Assembly (NCBI RefSeq): GCF_032193765.1
Contig: NZ_JAVBIJ010000001.1
Location: 496,001-560,000 of the forward strand
Length of the DNA: 64,000 nt
Direction: 5' to 3'
From: Rhodoferax potami
GTDB taxonomy: Bacteria; Pseudomonadota; Gammaproteobacteria; Burkholderiales; Burkholderiaceae_C
Part shown: positions 1 through 9,026 of the stretch, piece after piece
Layout: the number at the start of each line of letters is the position of its first letter
Position numbering within the stretch: the stretch's first letter is position 1
The notes under the pieces: generated by a model
The model's input: the letters and a program-made list of their open reading frames with translations, nothing else
What the model was told of the DNA's origin: nothing
The model's database searches: none
Translations under genes and position numbers: made by a program

Positions 1-874
1 TGCCGGGCACGACCATGGCCAGGGCTTGTGGCAACACGATCTTGCGCTGGGTTTGCCAGTAGCTCAGGCCCAGGGTTGCGGCCGCTTCAATCTGGCCTTT
101 GGGCACTGCTTGTAGGCCACCGCGGATCACTTCAGCCATATAGGCCGCGGCAAACAGGGTGATACCGGCCAGCACCCGCACCAACACGTCGATGTTGAAG
201 CCCTGAGGCATCAGCAGCGGGAACATGAAGGACGCCATGAACAGCACCGAGATCAAGGGCACGCCACGGATCAGCTCCACGTAAATGGTGCAGAAGGTCT
301 TGATCGCCGGCAGTTTGGAACGGCGGCCCAAGGCAATCATCAAGGCCAGCGGGAAAGCCATGGCCATCGACAGCGAGGACAGCAGCAGCGTCAGTGGCAG
401 GCCACCCCAGCGGTCGGTTTCGACCAGGGACAAGCCCATGACATCGCCGTGCATCAGCACAAAGAAGGTGCCCAAGACCAGCACCCAGGCTGCGCCCAGC
501 CATGCCTTCCAGAACATGCGCATGCAGCTGGCAACCAGCAAGCTGCATAGCAGCAGGGTGGCTACCAGAGGGCGCCACTGCTCTTCAAAGGGGTAACGGC
601 CAAAAATGATGATGCGGAATTTTTCCGTCACCACGCCCCAGCATGCGCCTGCACGGTCTGCGCTGCAGGCATCGGCGTTGGCGGCCCACTTGGCGTCAAT
701 CAATGCCCAGCCAAACAGGGGCGGCAAAATGTAGAGCAGGATCGCCCCCATGATGAGGGTGCCGATGGTGGTCTGCCAGCTGCCAAAAAGGTTGCTGCGG
801 ATCCAGGCCACCGCACCTTCGGTCTTGACCGGGGCGGGACGTGCGGGAATAGGTTCAAAAGTAGTTGCGCTCAT
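1..874 (-). CDS. aapM: Amino-acid ABC transporter permease AapM/BztC, 3' end outside window
   Basis: Second inner-membrane permease of a general L-amino-acid importer (Aap/Bzt, PAAT family). The frame opens with ATG at 874 (MSATTFEPIPARPAP) and stays open to the window edge, so about 290 N-terminal residues are present and the C-terminus is missing. After a Pro-rich start there is a hydrophobic segment (about residues 36-55), then a periplasmic loop with two Cys (DACSADRAGACWG), as in AapM proteins, and further membrane segments. It starts 9 nt after the aapQ stop and is clearly co-transcribed with aapJ and aapQ; the ATPase gene aapP would be expected beyond base 1. Family assignment is confident; substrate range is not readable. 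Confidence 0.85.
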   Translation of the reverse strand, partial: MSATTFEPIPARPAPVKTEGAVAWIRSNLFGSWQTTIGTLIMGAILLYILPPLFGWALIDAKWAANADACSADRAGACWGVVTEKFRIIIFGRYPFEEQWRPLVATLLLCSLLVASCMRMFWKAWLGAAWVLVLGTFFVLMHGDVMGLSLVETDRWGGLPLTLLLSSLSMAMAFPLALMIALGRRSKLPAIKTFCTIYVELIRGVPLISVLFMASFMFPLLMPQGFNIDVLVRVLAGITLFAAAYMAEVIRGGLQAVPKGQIEAAATLGLSYWQTQRKIVLPQALAMVVPG

Positions 875-883
875 AACTAGGCC

Positions 884-2059
884 TTAGCGTTCTTTGATCG
901 CAGAGCGGGTGTTGTACCAATTCATGGTGATGGACGTGAACAGCGACGTGCTCAGGTACACCAGCATGATGATGGCAATGCACTCCACCGCGCGGCCAGT
1001 TTGGTTGATGGCGGTGTTCGCGATAGACACCACATCCGGGTAGCCGATGGCCACTGCGAGAGAGGAGTTTTTGGTCAGGTTCAGGTACTGGTTGGTCACT
1101 GGCGGAATAATCACGCGCAATGCCTGCGGCAGCATCACCAAGCGCATGGTGTGGCCACGGCTCAAGCCCAAAGCGGCAGCCGCCTCCGATTGGCCCAAGG
1201 CGACTGACTGAATGCCGCCCCGCACCACTTCGGACACGAAAGCCGCGGTGTAGATCGTCAGGCCCAACAGCACAGACAGGTACTCAGGTGTCAAGGCGCC
1301 GCCGTTTTCAATAGCGAATTCACCTTGGATCGGCATATTGAGCGCAGTAGGCGCTCCGCCCAACAACCAGCCGAGCACACCGACCGCCAACACAATGCCG
1401 ATCGGAGCCAGCACCATGCTCTTGGCTTTGCCGGTCTGCTCAAACGACTTTTGCGCATACACGCGGTAAGCCCAAGCGGCCGCTACGCCCAAAAGCAGGC
1501 CCCAGGCGCCCCAAACATGCCCGTGCGCCCACTGAGGAATCGGGAAGTTAATACCCCCCTTGCTCAAAAAGAAGGGTCCCAATACCCAGGGCTCGTTGGA
1601 TGCGGGCAGCACCTCGGTGAACATCAGGTACCACATCAGCAACTGCAGCAGCACCGGAATGTTGCGGAAGAACTCCACATACGCGGCGCAAATGCCCCGG
1701 ACCAGTGCGTTGCGCGAAAAGCGTCCGACACCGATCAAGGTGCCCAGAATGGTGGTCAGGATGATGCCCACCACGGCAACGCGCAGCGTGTTCACAAATC
1801 CGACGAGGTAGGCCCGCCAGTACGACTCACCAGAGTCGAAGGCGAAAAGGCTCTCACCAATGTCGAACCCGGCAGGGTTGGACAAAAAGTCAAAACCGCT
1901 TTGAATGCCACGCAACTTCATGTTGGTGGTGGTGTTGTGGGCAAGATAAAGCACCGTAGCCAGCACCACCACAATGGCGATAGCTTGGTACATCAGTCCA
2001 CGGAATGCCTGGCTGCGCCAGGACCAGGACTTTTTGGGAGGGGAGGAGGGTGTGGACAT
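884..2059 (-). CDS. aapQ: Amino-acid ABC transporter permease AapQ/BztB
   Basis: First permease of the Aap/Bzt-type amino-acid importer, 391 aa. I chose ATG 2059 (MSTPSSPPKKSW), preceded by AAGGG; a longer frame to 2113 has no ribosome site. A first membrane segment at about residues 20-42 is followed by the periplasmic stretch typical of AapQ (GFDFLSNPAGFDIGE) and the HisM-type permease domain. The EAA-like loop SEAAAALGLSRGHTMRLVMLPQALR, which contacts the ATPase, lies in the C-terminal third. The large insert between membrane segments is normal for AapQ and absent from ordinary HisQ/HisM proteins. It sits 116 nt downstream of aapJ and 9 nt upstream of aapM. Confidence 0.9.
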   Translation of the reverse strand: MSTPSSPPKKSWSWRSQAFRGLMYQAIAIVVVLATVLYLAHNTTTNMKLRGIQSGFDFLSNPAGFDIGESLFAFDSGESYWRAYLVGFVNTLRVAVVGIILTTILGTLIGVGRFSRNALVRGICAAYVEFFRNIPVLLQLLMWYLMFTEVLPASNEPWVLGPFFLSKGGINFPIPQWAHGHVWGAWGLLLGVAAAWAYRVYAQKSFEQTGKAKSMVLAPIGIVLAVGVLGWLLGGAPTALNMPIQGEFAIENGGALTPEYLSVLLGLTIYTAAFVSEVVRGGIQSVALGQSEAAAALGLSRGHTMRLVMLPQALRVIIPPVTNQYLNLTKNSSLAVAIGYPDVVSIANTAINQTGRAVECIAIIMLVYLSTSLFTSITMNWYNTRSAIKER

Positions 2060-2175
2060 GTCAGCCCTTGGGTTCACTGGAAAAACACTCATCAAGTGAA
2101 AAGGGCAGCGCAAGGTGAATGCGACTGCCCTTTTCGGTCACGGAACGCCGGTTTACAGCCTTCCGTTTACTCTCA

Positions 2176-3210
2176 TTAACGCACTGGAGGGGCGTACTGC
2201 ACGCCGCCCTTGTTCCACAGGTTGTTCAAACCACGTGGCAACTGCAGGGCAGACTTGGGGCCCACGTTGCGTTCAAACATTTCACCGTAGTTACCAGTGG
2301 TCTTCACAGCACGTGCCAGCCACTCTTTGTCCAGACCCAGCAATTTGCCGGTGTCTTCCTTGGAGCCCAACAAGCGGCCGACCACGGGGTCTTGGCTGCT
2401 GGTCTTCAGGTCGTCGACGTTGGCGGCGGTGATGCCGGCTTCTTCAGCTTCCAACAGGCCGTACACGGTCCACTTCACAATCGCAGTCCACTCGTCGTCA
2501 CCGCGGCGAACCATAGGGCCCAAAGGCTCTTTGGAGATCAGCTCGGGCAGGATCATGTGGTCAGCAGGGTTCTTGGCAACCTTGTTACGGGTAGAGGCTA
2601 GGCCGGATGCGTCGGTGGTGTAAGCCACGCAACGGCCGGAGAAGTAAGCACCTTCAGCGGCTTCGAGCTTTTCAAACACGATAGGCTTGATGTTCAGCGC
2701 GTTGGCCTTGGAGAAGTCAGTCAAGTTCTTTTCAGTGGTGGTGCCGGACTGCACGCACACGGTCTGGCCCTTGAGCTGCTTGGCGCTCTTGAGCTTGCTC
2801 TTCACGGGAACCATGAAGCCTTGGCCGTCGTAATAGGTCACGGCAGTTTGGGACAGGCCCAAAGATGCGTCACGTGTCAGAGTGAAAGTCGTGTTGCGGG
2901 AGAGCACGTCAACTTCGCCGGATTGCAAAGCAGTGAAACGGGCTTGTGCGTTCAGGGGAACGTACTTCACCTTTTCGCCGTCGCCCAACACAGCAGCGGC
3001 TACTGCGCGGCACACGTCCACATCGAGACCGGTCCACTTGCCGTTGGAATCAGCAGCACTGAAACCAGCCAAACCTGTGTTCACACCGCAAACCACTTGG
3101 CCACGGGCCTTGACGGCATCCAATGTCTTGCCAGCGTGGGCGGGTGCTGCAACGACGGCACCCAAAGCGGCAACCACGGTTGCCAGTGTTTTCAGTTTCT
3201 TCATGCTCAT
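2176..3210 (-). CDS. aapJ: Amino-acid ABC transporter periplasmic binding protein AapJ/BztA
   Basis: Periplasmic binding protein of the Aap/Bzt system, 344 aa, close to the family length. A Sec signal peptide ends near AAPAHA-GK (residue 26). Family 3 signatures follow: GVNTGLAGFSAADSNGKWTG and DVDVCRAVAAAVLGD, then VDVLSRNTTFTLTRD. ATG 3210 is preferred over ATG 3204 because GGAG lies 9 nt upstream. As the first gene of the minus-strand operon, its promoter must lie in 3211-3467, the spacer shared with the divergent potassium channel gene. Basic and acidic amino acids are the usual substrates of this family; which ones apply here cannot be read. Confidence 0.92.
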   Translation of the reverse strand: MSMKKLKTLATVVAALGAVVAAPAHAGKTLDAVKARGQVVCGVNTGLAGFSAADSNGKWTGLDVDVCRAVAAAVLGDGEKVKYVPLNAQARFTALQSGEVDVLSRNTTFTLTRDASLGLSQTAVTYYDGQGFMVPVKSKLKSAKQLKGQTVCVQSGTTTEKNLTDFSKANALNIKPIVFEKLEAAEGAYFSGRCVAYTTDASGLASTRNKVAKNPADHMILPELISKEPLGPMVRRGDDEWTAIVKWTVYGLLEAEEAGITAANVDDLKTSSQDPVVGRLLGSKEDTGKLLGLDKEWLARAVKTTGNYGEMFERNVGPKSALQLPRGLNNLWNKGGVQYAPPVR

Positions 3211-3467
3211 AAATCATTACTCCAAAGAATTGAATCAGCAGGGTGCACCAGATTGGTGTCTGCGCCCCGATTCTGACGCTGAACTGTAGCTTTGTGGGCC
3301 CGCGCCCTCATCGGGGTTTACCATCGAAAGGTATGCGGAAAAGTAATAACCTAATTCGCCGCAATCCTCCCAATGACTGACAGCAGCAAGCAGAAAGCGT
3401 GCCACTTAGCGGCTTTGCGCAGTGGCACAGTAGAGCCCTCACACGCATCGCCACTTGCCATTGTTTC

Positions 3468-4340
3468 ATGACCACGCCCACAGAAACCTCTTCCTACCTC
3501 GGTAAACCGCTAGACGGCTGGCGCTTAAAGCTGTTCACCATCATTTTTGAAGCCGATACCCGTGCGGGGCGGCTGTTCGACCAGTGCCTCATTTTTGCCA
3601 TTCTGCTCAGTGTGGCAGTGGTGGCCATGGGGAGCGTGGGCGCGGTGGCTGACCGGGTTGGCATCTGGTTTGAGGTGCTGGAGTGGGTGTTCACGCTCCT
3701 GTTTACTGCTGAGTACGTCGCCCGCCTCCTGTGTGTGCGGCACCCGATGCGCTATGCCCTGAGCTTTTACGGGGTAATCGACCTGCTGGCCTTGCTACCT
3801 ACCTACGTGGCGCTCTTGGTGCCTGAGGTCTCCGCCTTGATTGATGTGCGGGTGCTGCGTTTGTTACGGGTCTTCCGGGTGTTCAAGCTCACTGCCTATG
3901 TGCAGGAATACCAGGCATTGGCCCGCGCATTGGCCGCCAGCCGGCGCAAGATTTCGGTGTTTTTGTCAGCGGTGCTGATGATTGTGCTGGTCATGGGGAC
4001 GTTGATGTACGTCGTCGAAGGCCCGGCCAACGGGTTTACGAGCATCCCGACCTCGGTGTACTGGGCGGTGACCACCATGACCACGGTGGGGTTTGGCGAC
4101 ATCACGCCCAAAACCGATCTGGGCCGCTTTATCGCCTCTTGCATGATGCTGCTGGGCTGGGGCACTCTGGCGGTGCCCACTGGCATCGTGACGTCCGAGA
4201 TGGCCTCGTTGCGCGGAGCCCCAGCGCCCGCCACCACCCGCACCTGCCACGAATGCCTGACGGAGGGGCATTTGCCCGAGGCGCGCTATTGCCTGCACTG
4301 TGGGGCACACTTGTCACCGTATTTCCGCGACATTCCCTGA
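3468..4340 (+). CDS. Voltage-gated-type potassium channel with C-terminal zinc ribbon
   Basis: Six-membrane-segment ion channel of the Kv/KvAP type, 290 aa. S1-S3 span about residues 38-115. S4 carries regularly spaced Arg (DVRVLRLLRVFRVFKL, 126-141). The pore loop has the K+ selectivity filter TVGFGD (206-211), followed by S6. A short C-terminal tail has two Cys-x2-Cys knuckles (CHEC and CLHC), a small zinc ribbon not usual in this family. ATG 3468 is chosen because the upstream 23 codons contain no family sequence, although no clear ribosome site precedes it. Channel function is strongly supported; gating and the role of the zinc ribbon are unknown. Confidence 0.88.
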   Translation: MTTPTETSSYLGKPLDGWRLKLFTIIFEADTRAGRLFDQCLIFAILLSVAVVAMGSVGAVADRVGIWFEVLEWVFTLLFTAEYVARLLCVRHPMRYALSFYGVIDLLALLPTYVALLVPEVSALIDVRVLRLLRVFRVFKLTAYVQEYQALARALAASRRKISVFLSAVLMIVLVMGTLMYVVEGPANGFTSIPTSVYWAVTTMTTVGFGDITPKTDLGRFIASCMMLLGWGTLAVPTGIVTSEMASLRGAPAPATTRTCHECLTEGHLPEARYCLHCGAHLSPYFRDIP

Positions 4341-4363
4341 GCCCCCCATAACAAGGAGACACC

Positions 4364-5386
4364 ATGTTCGAAACCGCGATTGCCGGCAGCCTGCCCAAAC
4401 CCTCTTGGTTGTCAGAGACCGAGAAACTCTGGCCCCAATGGAAACTGGCCGGCCCCGACCTGCAACAAGCCAAGGCAGATGCCACCTTGCTGTGGATCAA
4501 AGCCCAAGAGGACGCGGGCCTTGATGTTGTAGGCGATGGTGAGCAGAGCCGCCAGCACTTTGTGCATGGCTTTCTGGAGCAGGTAGAAGGGATCGACTTC
4601 GACAACAAAGTCACCATGGGCATCCGTAACAACCGCTACGACGCCCAGGTCCCCCAGGTCATCGCAGCGCTGCGCCTCAAAGGCCGGGTGCACGCGTTTG
4701 AAGCCCAATTGGCCCGCGCCCACACCAAGAAAAAACTCAAATTCACTCTGCCCGGTCCGCTGACCATTGTGGACACCGTGGCCAACCGTTTTTACGGCGA
4801 CAAGAAAACCATGGCGTTTGCGTTTGCCGAGCTGCTGAACCAGGAAGCCCTGGCCCTGCAGGCCGATGGGGTGGACATCATCCAGTTCGACGAGCCGGGT
4901 TTCAACGTCTATATGCAGGATGCAGTTGACTGGGGTGTGCAGGCGCTCGAGATTGCGGCCCGCGGCCTGACCTGCACCACGGCGGTTCACATTTGCTATG
5001 GCTATGGCATCAAAGCCAACAACGACTGGAAAGAAACCCTTGGCCAAGAGTGGCGCCAATACGCGCAGGTCTTTCCCGCGCTGGCGGCCAGCAGCATCCA
5101 ACAAGTGAGCCTGGAGTGCTACCAGTCGCATGTGCCGCCGGACCTGATGGCTTTGCTCAAAGACAAGGACGTCATGGTGGGCGTGATTGATGTCGCCAGC
5201 GATGTGATTGAAACCCCCGAGCAGGTGGCAGACACCATCGGCATCGCGCTGCAGCATGTGCCGCGCCACCGCATCTTCCCTTGCACCAACTGCGGGCTGG
5301 CCCCCATGAGCCGTGAGGTCGCCACCAAAAAGCTCGAAGCCCTGGCCCAAGGCGCCGCATTGGCGCGCCAACGCTACGGAGCCTGA
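4364..5386 (+). CDS. Core methionine synthase (MetE C-terminal domain protein)
   Basis: A 340-residue protein equivalent to only the catalytic C-terminal barrel of cobalamin-independent methionine synthase MetE. Zinc ligands are in the family order: His209 and Cys211 (HICYGYG), Glu251 (LECYQSH) and Cys310 (CTNCGL). FDEPGF is the homocysteine-site motif. The tetrahydrofolate-handling N-terminal half is absent, as in the short core-MetE proteins, which are thought to take the methyl group from a donor other than methyltetrahydrofolate polyglutamate, such as a methylcorrinoid. AAGGAG lies 7 nt before ATG 4364. The next gene starts 3 nt after the stop, so the two are probably co-transcribed. Confidence 0.82.
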   Translation: MFETAIAGSLPKPSWLSETEKLWPQWKLAGPDLQQAKADATLLWIKAQEDAGLDVVGDGEQSRQHFVHGFLEQVEGIDFDNKVTMGIRNNRYDAQVPQVIAALRLKGRVHAFEAQLARAHTKKKLKFTLPGPLTIVDTVANRFYGDKKTMAFAFAELLNQEALALQADGVDIIQFDEPGFNVYMQDAVDWGVQALEIAARGLTCTTAVHICYGYGIKANNDWKETLGQEWRQYAQVFPALAASSIQQVSLECYQSHVPPDLMALLKDKDVMVGVIDVASDVIETPEQVADTIGIALQHVPRHRIFPCTNCGLAPMSREVATKKLEALAQGAALARQRYGA

Positions 5387-5388
5387 AG

Positions 5389-6564
5389 GTGGCCACCACG
5401 CCCGATACCGGGTTTGACGCGCCTGCCTTGGAATCCCTCGGTCGGGTGCTGCAAGCCGAGGTAGACAAAGGCCGCTTGCCCGGTGCGGTGGCCCTGATTG
5501 CCCGGCGGGGCCAGACCGCGTTGCACCGTGCCTGGGGCCAGCAAAATCCGGCGGATGGCACGCCCATGGCTGTGGATAGTATTTTTCGCATCTACTCCAT
5601 GACCAAGCCGCTGGTGTCGGTGGCGATCATGCAACTGGTCGAGCGCGGGCAACTGCTGCTCAGCGACCCTATGGGCCAGCACTTGAGCGAGTTTGCGGTG
5701 GTGCCGGTGGACGACGGCCACACCCCGGCGCCACGCGCACCTGCCCGGGAGCCCACGGTGCAAGACCTGTTGCGCCACACCTCCGGCTTGACCTACGAGA
5801 TATTGGGCGACGACGCCATTCAGCAGCGTTATGCGGCTGCCGGGCTAGGCACCCGCCAGCTCAGCAACACCGGCTTTTCGCACGCTTTGGCCGCCATACC
5901 CTATCGCTACGAGCCGGGCAGCATCTGGCAATACAGCCGGGCCACCGACCTGCTGGGTGCTTTGCTGGAGCGGGTCACCGGCCAGCCGCTGGGCGACTAT
6001 TTGCAGGCCCACATCCTGGGGCCCCTGGGGATGGTGGATACCGCGTTTGTGGTTCCGCCCGACAAGCACCACCGCATTGCCGAGCCCTTTGCCAACGATC
6101 CCGATGGTGGCCAGCAAATGCCCTTGATGGATCTGCGCAGAACCACGCCCATGCAGGCGGGCGGTGCGGGGTTAGGTTCCACCGCGGCGGATTACGCGCG
6201 CTTTTTGCAGTGCATGTTGGGTGGAGGCACCTTGGACGGTGCGCGCATCCTGAGCCCGGCTTCGGTGCGCTTGATGACTGCTGACCACCTGGGCGATATT
6301 CCGGTCAACCGCAGCGGCCGCGCTGCGGAGCTGCTGCCGCCGGGCCACGGCTTTGGCTTGGGCTTTGCCGTGCGGCTGCAAGAGGGCTTGGGCAGCCAGC
6401 TGGGCAGCAAGGGCATGTATTACTGGAGCGGCATCTCCGGCACCGTGTTTTTTGTGGACCCTGCCAAAGACTTCTTCGCGATCCTGCTCACCCAGGCACC
6501 TAACCAGCGCAGCTGGTACCGGCCGCTGTTCCGCAACCTGGTGTACGCCGCGTTGAACGACTGA
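5389..6564 (+). CDS. Serine hydrolase of the beta-lactamase class C / esterase family
   Basis: 391-residue enzyme of the AmpC-like serine hydrolase superfamily (EstB-type esterases, DD-peptidases). The nucleophile motif SxxK is SMTK (Ser70, Lys73) and the Tyr motif is YSR around Tyr182. The region YYWSGISGTVFFVDP near the C-terminus fits the usual end of the fold. GTG 5389 follows the upstream stop by 2 nt and has GGAG 7 nt upstream, so it is the best start. There is no signal peptide, which argues for a cytoplasmic esterase or lactonase rather than a resistance beta-lactamase. Physiological substrate unknown. Confidence 0.82.
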   Translation: MATTPDTGFDAPALESLGRVLQAEVDKGRLPGAVALIARRGQTALHRAWGQQNPADGTPMAVDSIFRIYSMTKPLVSVAIMQLVERGQLLLSDPMGQHLSEFAVVPVDDGHTPAPRAPAREPTVQDLLRHTSGLTYEILGDDAIQQRYAAAGLGTRQLSNTGFSHALAAIPYRYEPGSIWQYSRATDLLGALLERVTGQPLGDYLQAHILGPLGMVDTAFVVPPDKHHRIAEPFANDPDGGQQMPLMDLRRTTPMQAGGAGLGSTAADYARFLQCMLGGGTLDGARILSPASVRLMTADHLGDIPVNRSGRAAELLPPGHGFGLGFAVRLQEGLGSQLGSKGMYYWSGISGTVFFVDPAKDFFAILLTQAPNQRSWYRPLFRNLVYAALND

Positions 6565-6607
6565 GCCTAAGCTCACGGGGCTAGATTCACCTATAAAAAA
6601 GTGCCTC

Positions 6608-6650
6608 TAGCCCCCTATTTCATTGCGCAGATAGCTATAAAAATAATAGC
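6608..6650 (+). repeat. 43-nt dispersed repeat, copy 1
   Basis: One of eight full-length 43-nt elements in this window that begin TAG, mostly TAGC, and end TAGC. The conserved centre reads TGCGCnnrnAGCTA and the right end is a small AT-rich inverted repeat (GCTAT ... ATAGC). This copy lies between the convergent serine hydrolase and CurA-like genes, where it could act as part of a transcript end. Confidence 0.8.
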
Positions 6651-6677
6651 AATCCGCTTTTGCTGCCGACGACGTGA

Positions 6678-7724
6678 TCAGCCCTTGGCGACTTCCAGCA
6701 CCAGCTTGCCGAAGTTCTCGCCGTTAAACAGCTTGAGCAGCGTCTCGGGGAAGGTCTGCAGGCCCACCACCACGTCTTCCTTGCTCTTCATGCGGCCGTC
6801 TTTCAGGTAGCCGGCCATTTCGGCCACGGCCAAGTGGTAGCGGTCGGCGTAGTCGAACACCACGATGCCTTCCATACGCGCGCGGTTCACCAGCAGGCTC
6901 AGGTAGTTCTTGGGGCCTTGCACGGCTGTCGTGTTGTTGTACTGGCTGATGGCGCCGCAGATGATGATGCGGGCCTTGCGGTTGATGCGGGTCAGCACAT
7001 CGTCCAGGATTTCGCCGCCCACGTTGTCGAAGTAAATGTCGACGCCGGACGTGCAGTGCTCTTTCAGGCCTGCGCGCACGGCGCCGGGGCCGGCCTTGTA
7101 GTCTATGCAAGCATCAAAGCCCAGTTCCTTGACCACCCATTCGCATTTGGCGGGGCCACCGGCAATACCCACTACGCGCAAGCCCAAAATCTTGGCCACC
7201 TGGCCGACGGTTTGGCCCACTGCACCCGCAGCACCAGAAATGACGATGGTTTCGCCTGCCTTGGGTTGGCCCACGTCCATCAGGCCGAAATAGCCGGTCA
7301 TGCCGGGCATGCCCAGCACATTGAGCCACTGGGTCAGGGTGCCGGCGCGCAGGTCGATCTTGACCAGGCCGTTGCGCTTCATCTCGTCTTTGGCAATCGT
7401 GATGTATTCCTGCACACCAAAGCCTGCGCTCACATAGTCGCCCACGGCGAACTTGTCGTTCTTGCTAGCCACCACCACGCCCACGCCGCCAGCGCGCATG
7501 ACTTCGCCAATGCCCACCGGCGGGATATAGCTCTTGCCTTCGTTCATCCAGCCGCGCATCGCGGGGTCCAGGCTCAGCGCCAAGGTTTTGAGGGTCACGC
7601 CGCCCTCGGCGGGCTCGGCCACCGGCTCGGAGGTGTGGCTCCAGTCGCTGGCTTTGGGCATGCCCACAGGGCGCGCGGCCAGGCGGATCTGGTGGTTGGT
7701 CAGGGTGGACAGGGCTTGGGTCAT
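6678..7724 (-). CDS. NADP-dependent medium-chain reductase, CurA / leukotriene B4 dehydrogenase type
   Basis: 348-residue zinc-independent medium-chain dehydrogenase. An N-terminal quinone-oxidoreductase-like domain (SLDPAMRGWMNE is the typical family stretch) precedes a Rossmann domain with VISGAAGAVGQTVGQVAK (about 155-172) and DIYFDNVGGEILD. This subfamily reduces the C=C bond of alpha,beta-unsaturated ketones with NADPH (E. coli CurA, plant and animal 2-alkenal reductases). ATG 7724 has GGAG five nt upstream. Monocistronic: both neighbours are separated by about 70-110 nt and the upstream gene converges. Exact substrate cannot be inferred. Confidence 0.88.
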   Translation of the reverse strand: MTQALSTLTNHQIRLAARPVGMPKASDWSHTSEPVAEPAEGGVTLKTLALSLDPAMRGWMNEGKSYIPPVGIGEVMRAGGVGVVVASKNDKFAVGDYVSAGFGVQEYITIAKDEMKRNGLVKIDLRAGTLTQWLNVLGMPGMTGYFGLMDVGQPKAGETIVISGAAGAVGQTVGQVAKILGLRVVGIAGGPAKCEWVVKELGFDACIDYKAGPGAVRAGLKEHCTSGVDIYFDNVGGEILDDVLTRINRKARIIICGAISQYNNTTAVQGPKNYLSLLVNRARMEGIVVFDYADRYHLAVAEMAGYLKDGRMKSKEDVVVGLQTFPETLLKLFNGENFGKLVLEVAKG

Positions 7725-7794
7725 AGGGGCTCCGGGGGAAGGGGGTCAACAATGGTCGCGGATGGTAGCGCCGTACCGTGCGTAGCTTGGTAGC

Positions 7795-8343
7795 CTAGGT
7801 GACAAGCGGGGGCTTGCCGCGCAGCTCGGCCAACTGGCTCGACAGTTCTTTGACGGCCTGTGTCAGCAGCAAGAGCTCCTTGTCTTTGAGCAGGTCGATT
7901 TTTTCGTGCAGCAGCTCAATCTCCAACTCTGCTTTGACGTTGACCTCGTAGTCGCTCTCGGCATGTTTGCGGTCCAGCTCTGACTGGCGGTTCTGGCTCA
8001 TCATGATGGCCGGCGCGGTGTAGGCCGCTTGGAAAGACAGCAGCAGGTTTAGCAGGATGAAGGGGTAGGGGTCCCACGCGTGCGACCCGGTCAGCACATT
8101 GCCGGTGATCCACAGCACGATCAAGCCACTCTGGATCAAGATGAAGCGCCAAGACCCCACGGTGCGCGCCACCACGTCTGCCATGCGCTGCCCGCGGGTG
8201 GGCGGTGGCAGGTCAAAGTGCTCTGGCGCGGCGGTGACTTTTGGCGGGTGCTTGTGGCGGTGTTTGCGCCGGTGTTCACGTAGCAGGCCGAGCTGGTGTT
8301 GGTCTACCGTTGCCGGTTTGTGGGTGGTGTTATCAGTGGGCAT
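7795..8343 (-). CDS. DUF1003 family membrane protein
   Basis: 182-residue protein with a basic, His-rich N-terminus, a conserved block TVGSWRFILIQSGLIVLWI forming the first membrane segment (about 66-85), a second segment PFILLNLLLSFQAAYTAPAIMMSQNRQ (94-120), and a C-terminal coiled-coil-like acidic/leucine region (ELEIELLHEKIDLLKDKELLLL). This two-helix plus coiled-coil plan is the DUF1003 signature. Function is unknown in the family. It follows the YitT-like gene on the same strand by 49 nt, so co-transcription with the hemerythrin and YitT genes is plausible. Confidence 0.8.
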   Translation of the reverse strand: MPTDNTTHKPATVDQHQLGLLREHRRKHRHKHPPKVTAAPEHFDLPPPTRGQRMADVVARTVGSWRFILIQSGLIVLWITGNVLTGSHAWDPYPFILLNLLLSFQAAYTAPAIMMSQNRQSELDRKHAESDYEVNVKAELEIELLHEKIDLLKDKELLLLTQAVKELSSQLAELRGKPPLVT

Positions 8344-8392
8344 GTGGGCCTCCGGTGGTGTGCGTTGCGGTGCCGGTGGCCTGAGCGTGCGC

Positions 8393-9013
8393 TCAGTGGG
8401 CCATGTAGCGGCCGGCGCGGTGGTTGGTCGCTAGGGTCTGGTTCAGGGTGATGGCGCCCAGCACACTCCACAACACATGCTGCCAATCAGTCACACCGAA
8501 AGCCAGCAGCACGATGGTGCAGTCCAGCGCCATTTGCAGGCGCCCGGCGCGCCAGCCGTATTTCTCTTGCAGGTAGAGCACCAGCACATTGAACCCACCG
8601 AGGCTGGCTTTGTGCCTGAACAAAATCAACATGCCCGTGCCCATGAGCAGGCCGCCAATGACAGCGGTGGCCGCCGGGTGCAGGTGCTCAAAGCCCACCC
8701 ACTGCGGCATCAGGTTGGTCAGGCCCGCCAGCAAGGCTACCGCCATGAAAGTCTTGACGGTAAACACCCGCCCCATGCGCTGGTAGGCCAGTGCGTAAAA
8801 CGGCAGGTTGATCGCGAAAAAGATCAACCCGAAATTCGAGCCCGTGGCGTAGTGCAGCCAAAAGGCCACCCCTGCCGTGCCACCGGTCAGCAGGCCGACC
8901 TGTTTGAACATCAAGACCCCCAGCGCCACAAAAATGGTGCCGGTCAAAAGGGCTTGCAGGTCTTCAGTGGGGCGGTGACGCAGGTCGGTGGTGCTGTCAG
9001 GGGTTTGGGGCAT
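8393..9013 (-). CDS. YitT-family integral membrane protein (paralogue A)
   Basis: 206-residue hydrophobic protein with five or six predicted membrane segments and the motifs GLLTGGTAGVAFWLHYATG, INLPFYALAYQRMGR and FRHKASLGGFNVL, typical of YitT/DUF161 proteins (function not established). ATG 9013 (MPQTPDST) is preferred over upstream in-frame starts because the preceding residues overlap the hemerythrin gene and look non-coding. It starts 14 nt after the hemerythrin stop. A second, clearly homologous gene lies at 55961-56635 in the same window. Confidence 0.82.
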   Translation of the reverse strand: MPQTPDSTTDLRHRPTEDLQALLTGTIFVALGVLMFKQVGLLTGGTAGVAFWLHYATGSNFGLIFFAINLPFYALAYQRMGRVFTVKTFMAVALLAGLTNLMPQWVGFEHLHPAATAVIGGLLMGTGMLILFRHKASLGGFNVLVLYLQEKYGWRAGRLQMALDCTIVLLAFGVTDWQHVLWSVLGAITLNQTLATNHRAGRYMAH

Positions 9014-9026
9014 CGGGCGAGTGTAG

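Noticed and set aside
4412..5371. 319-residue minus-strand frame opposite core MetE
   Set aside because: Shadow of a gene with all zinc ligands on the plus strand.
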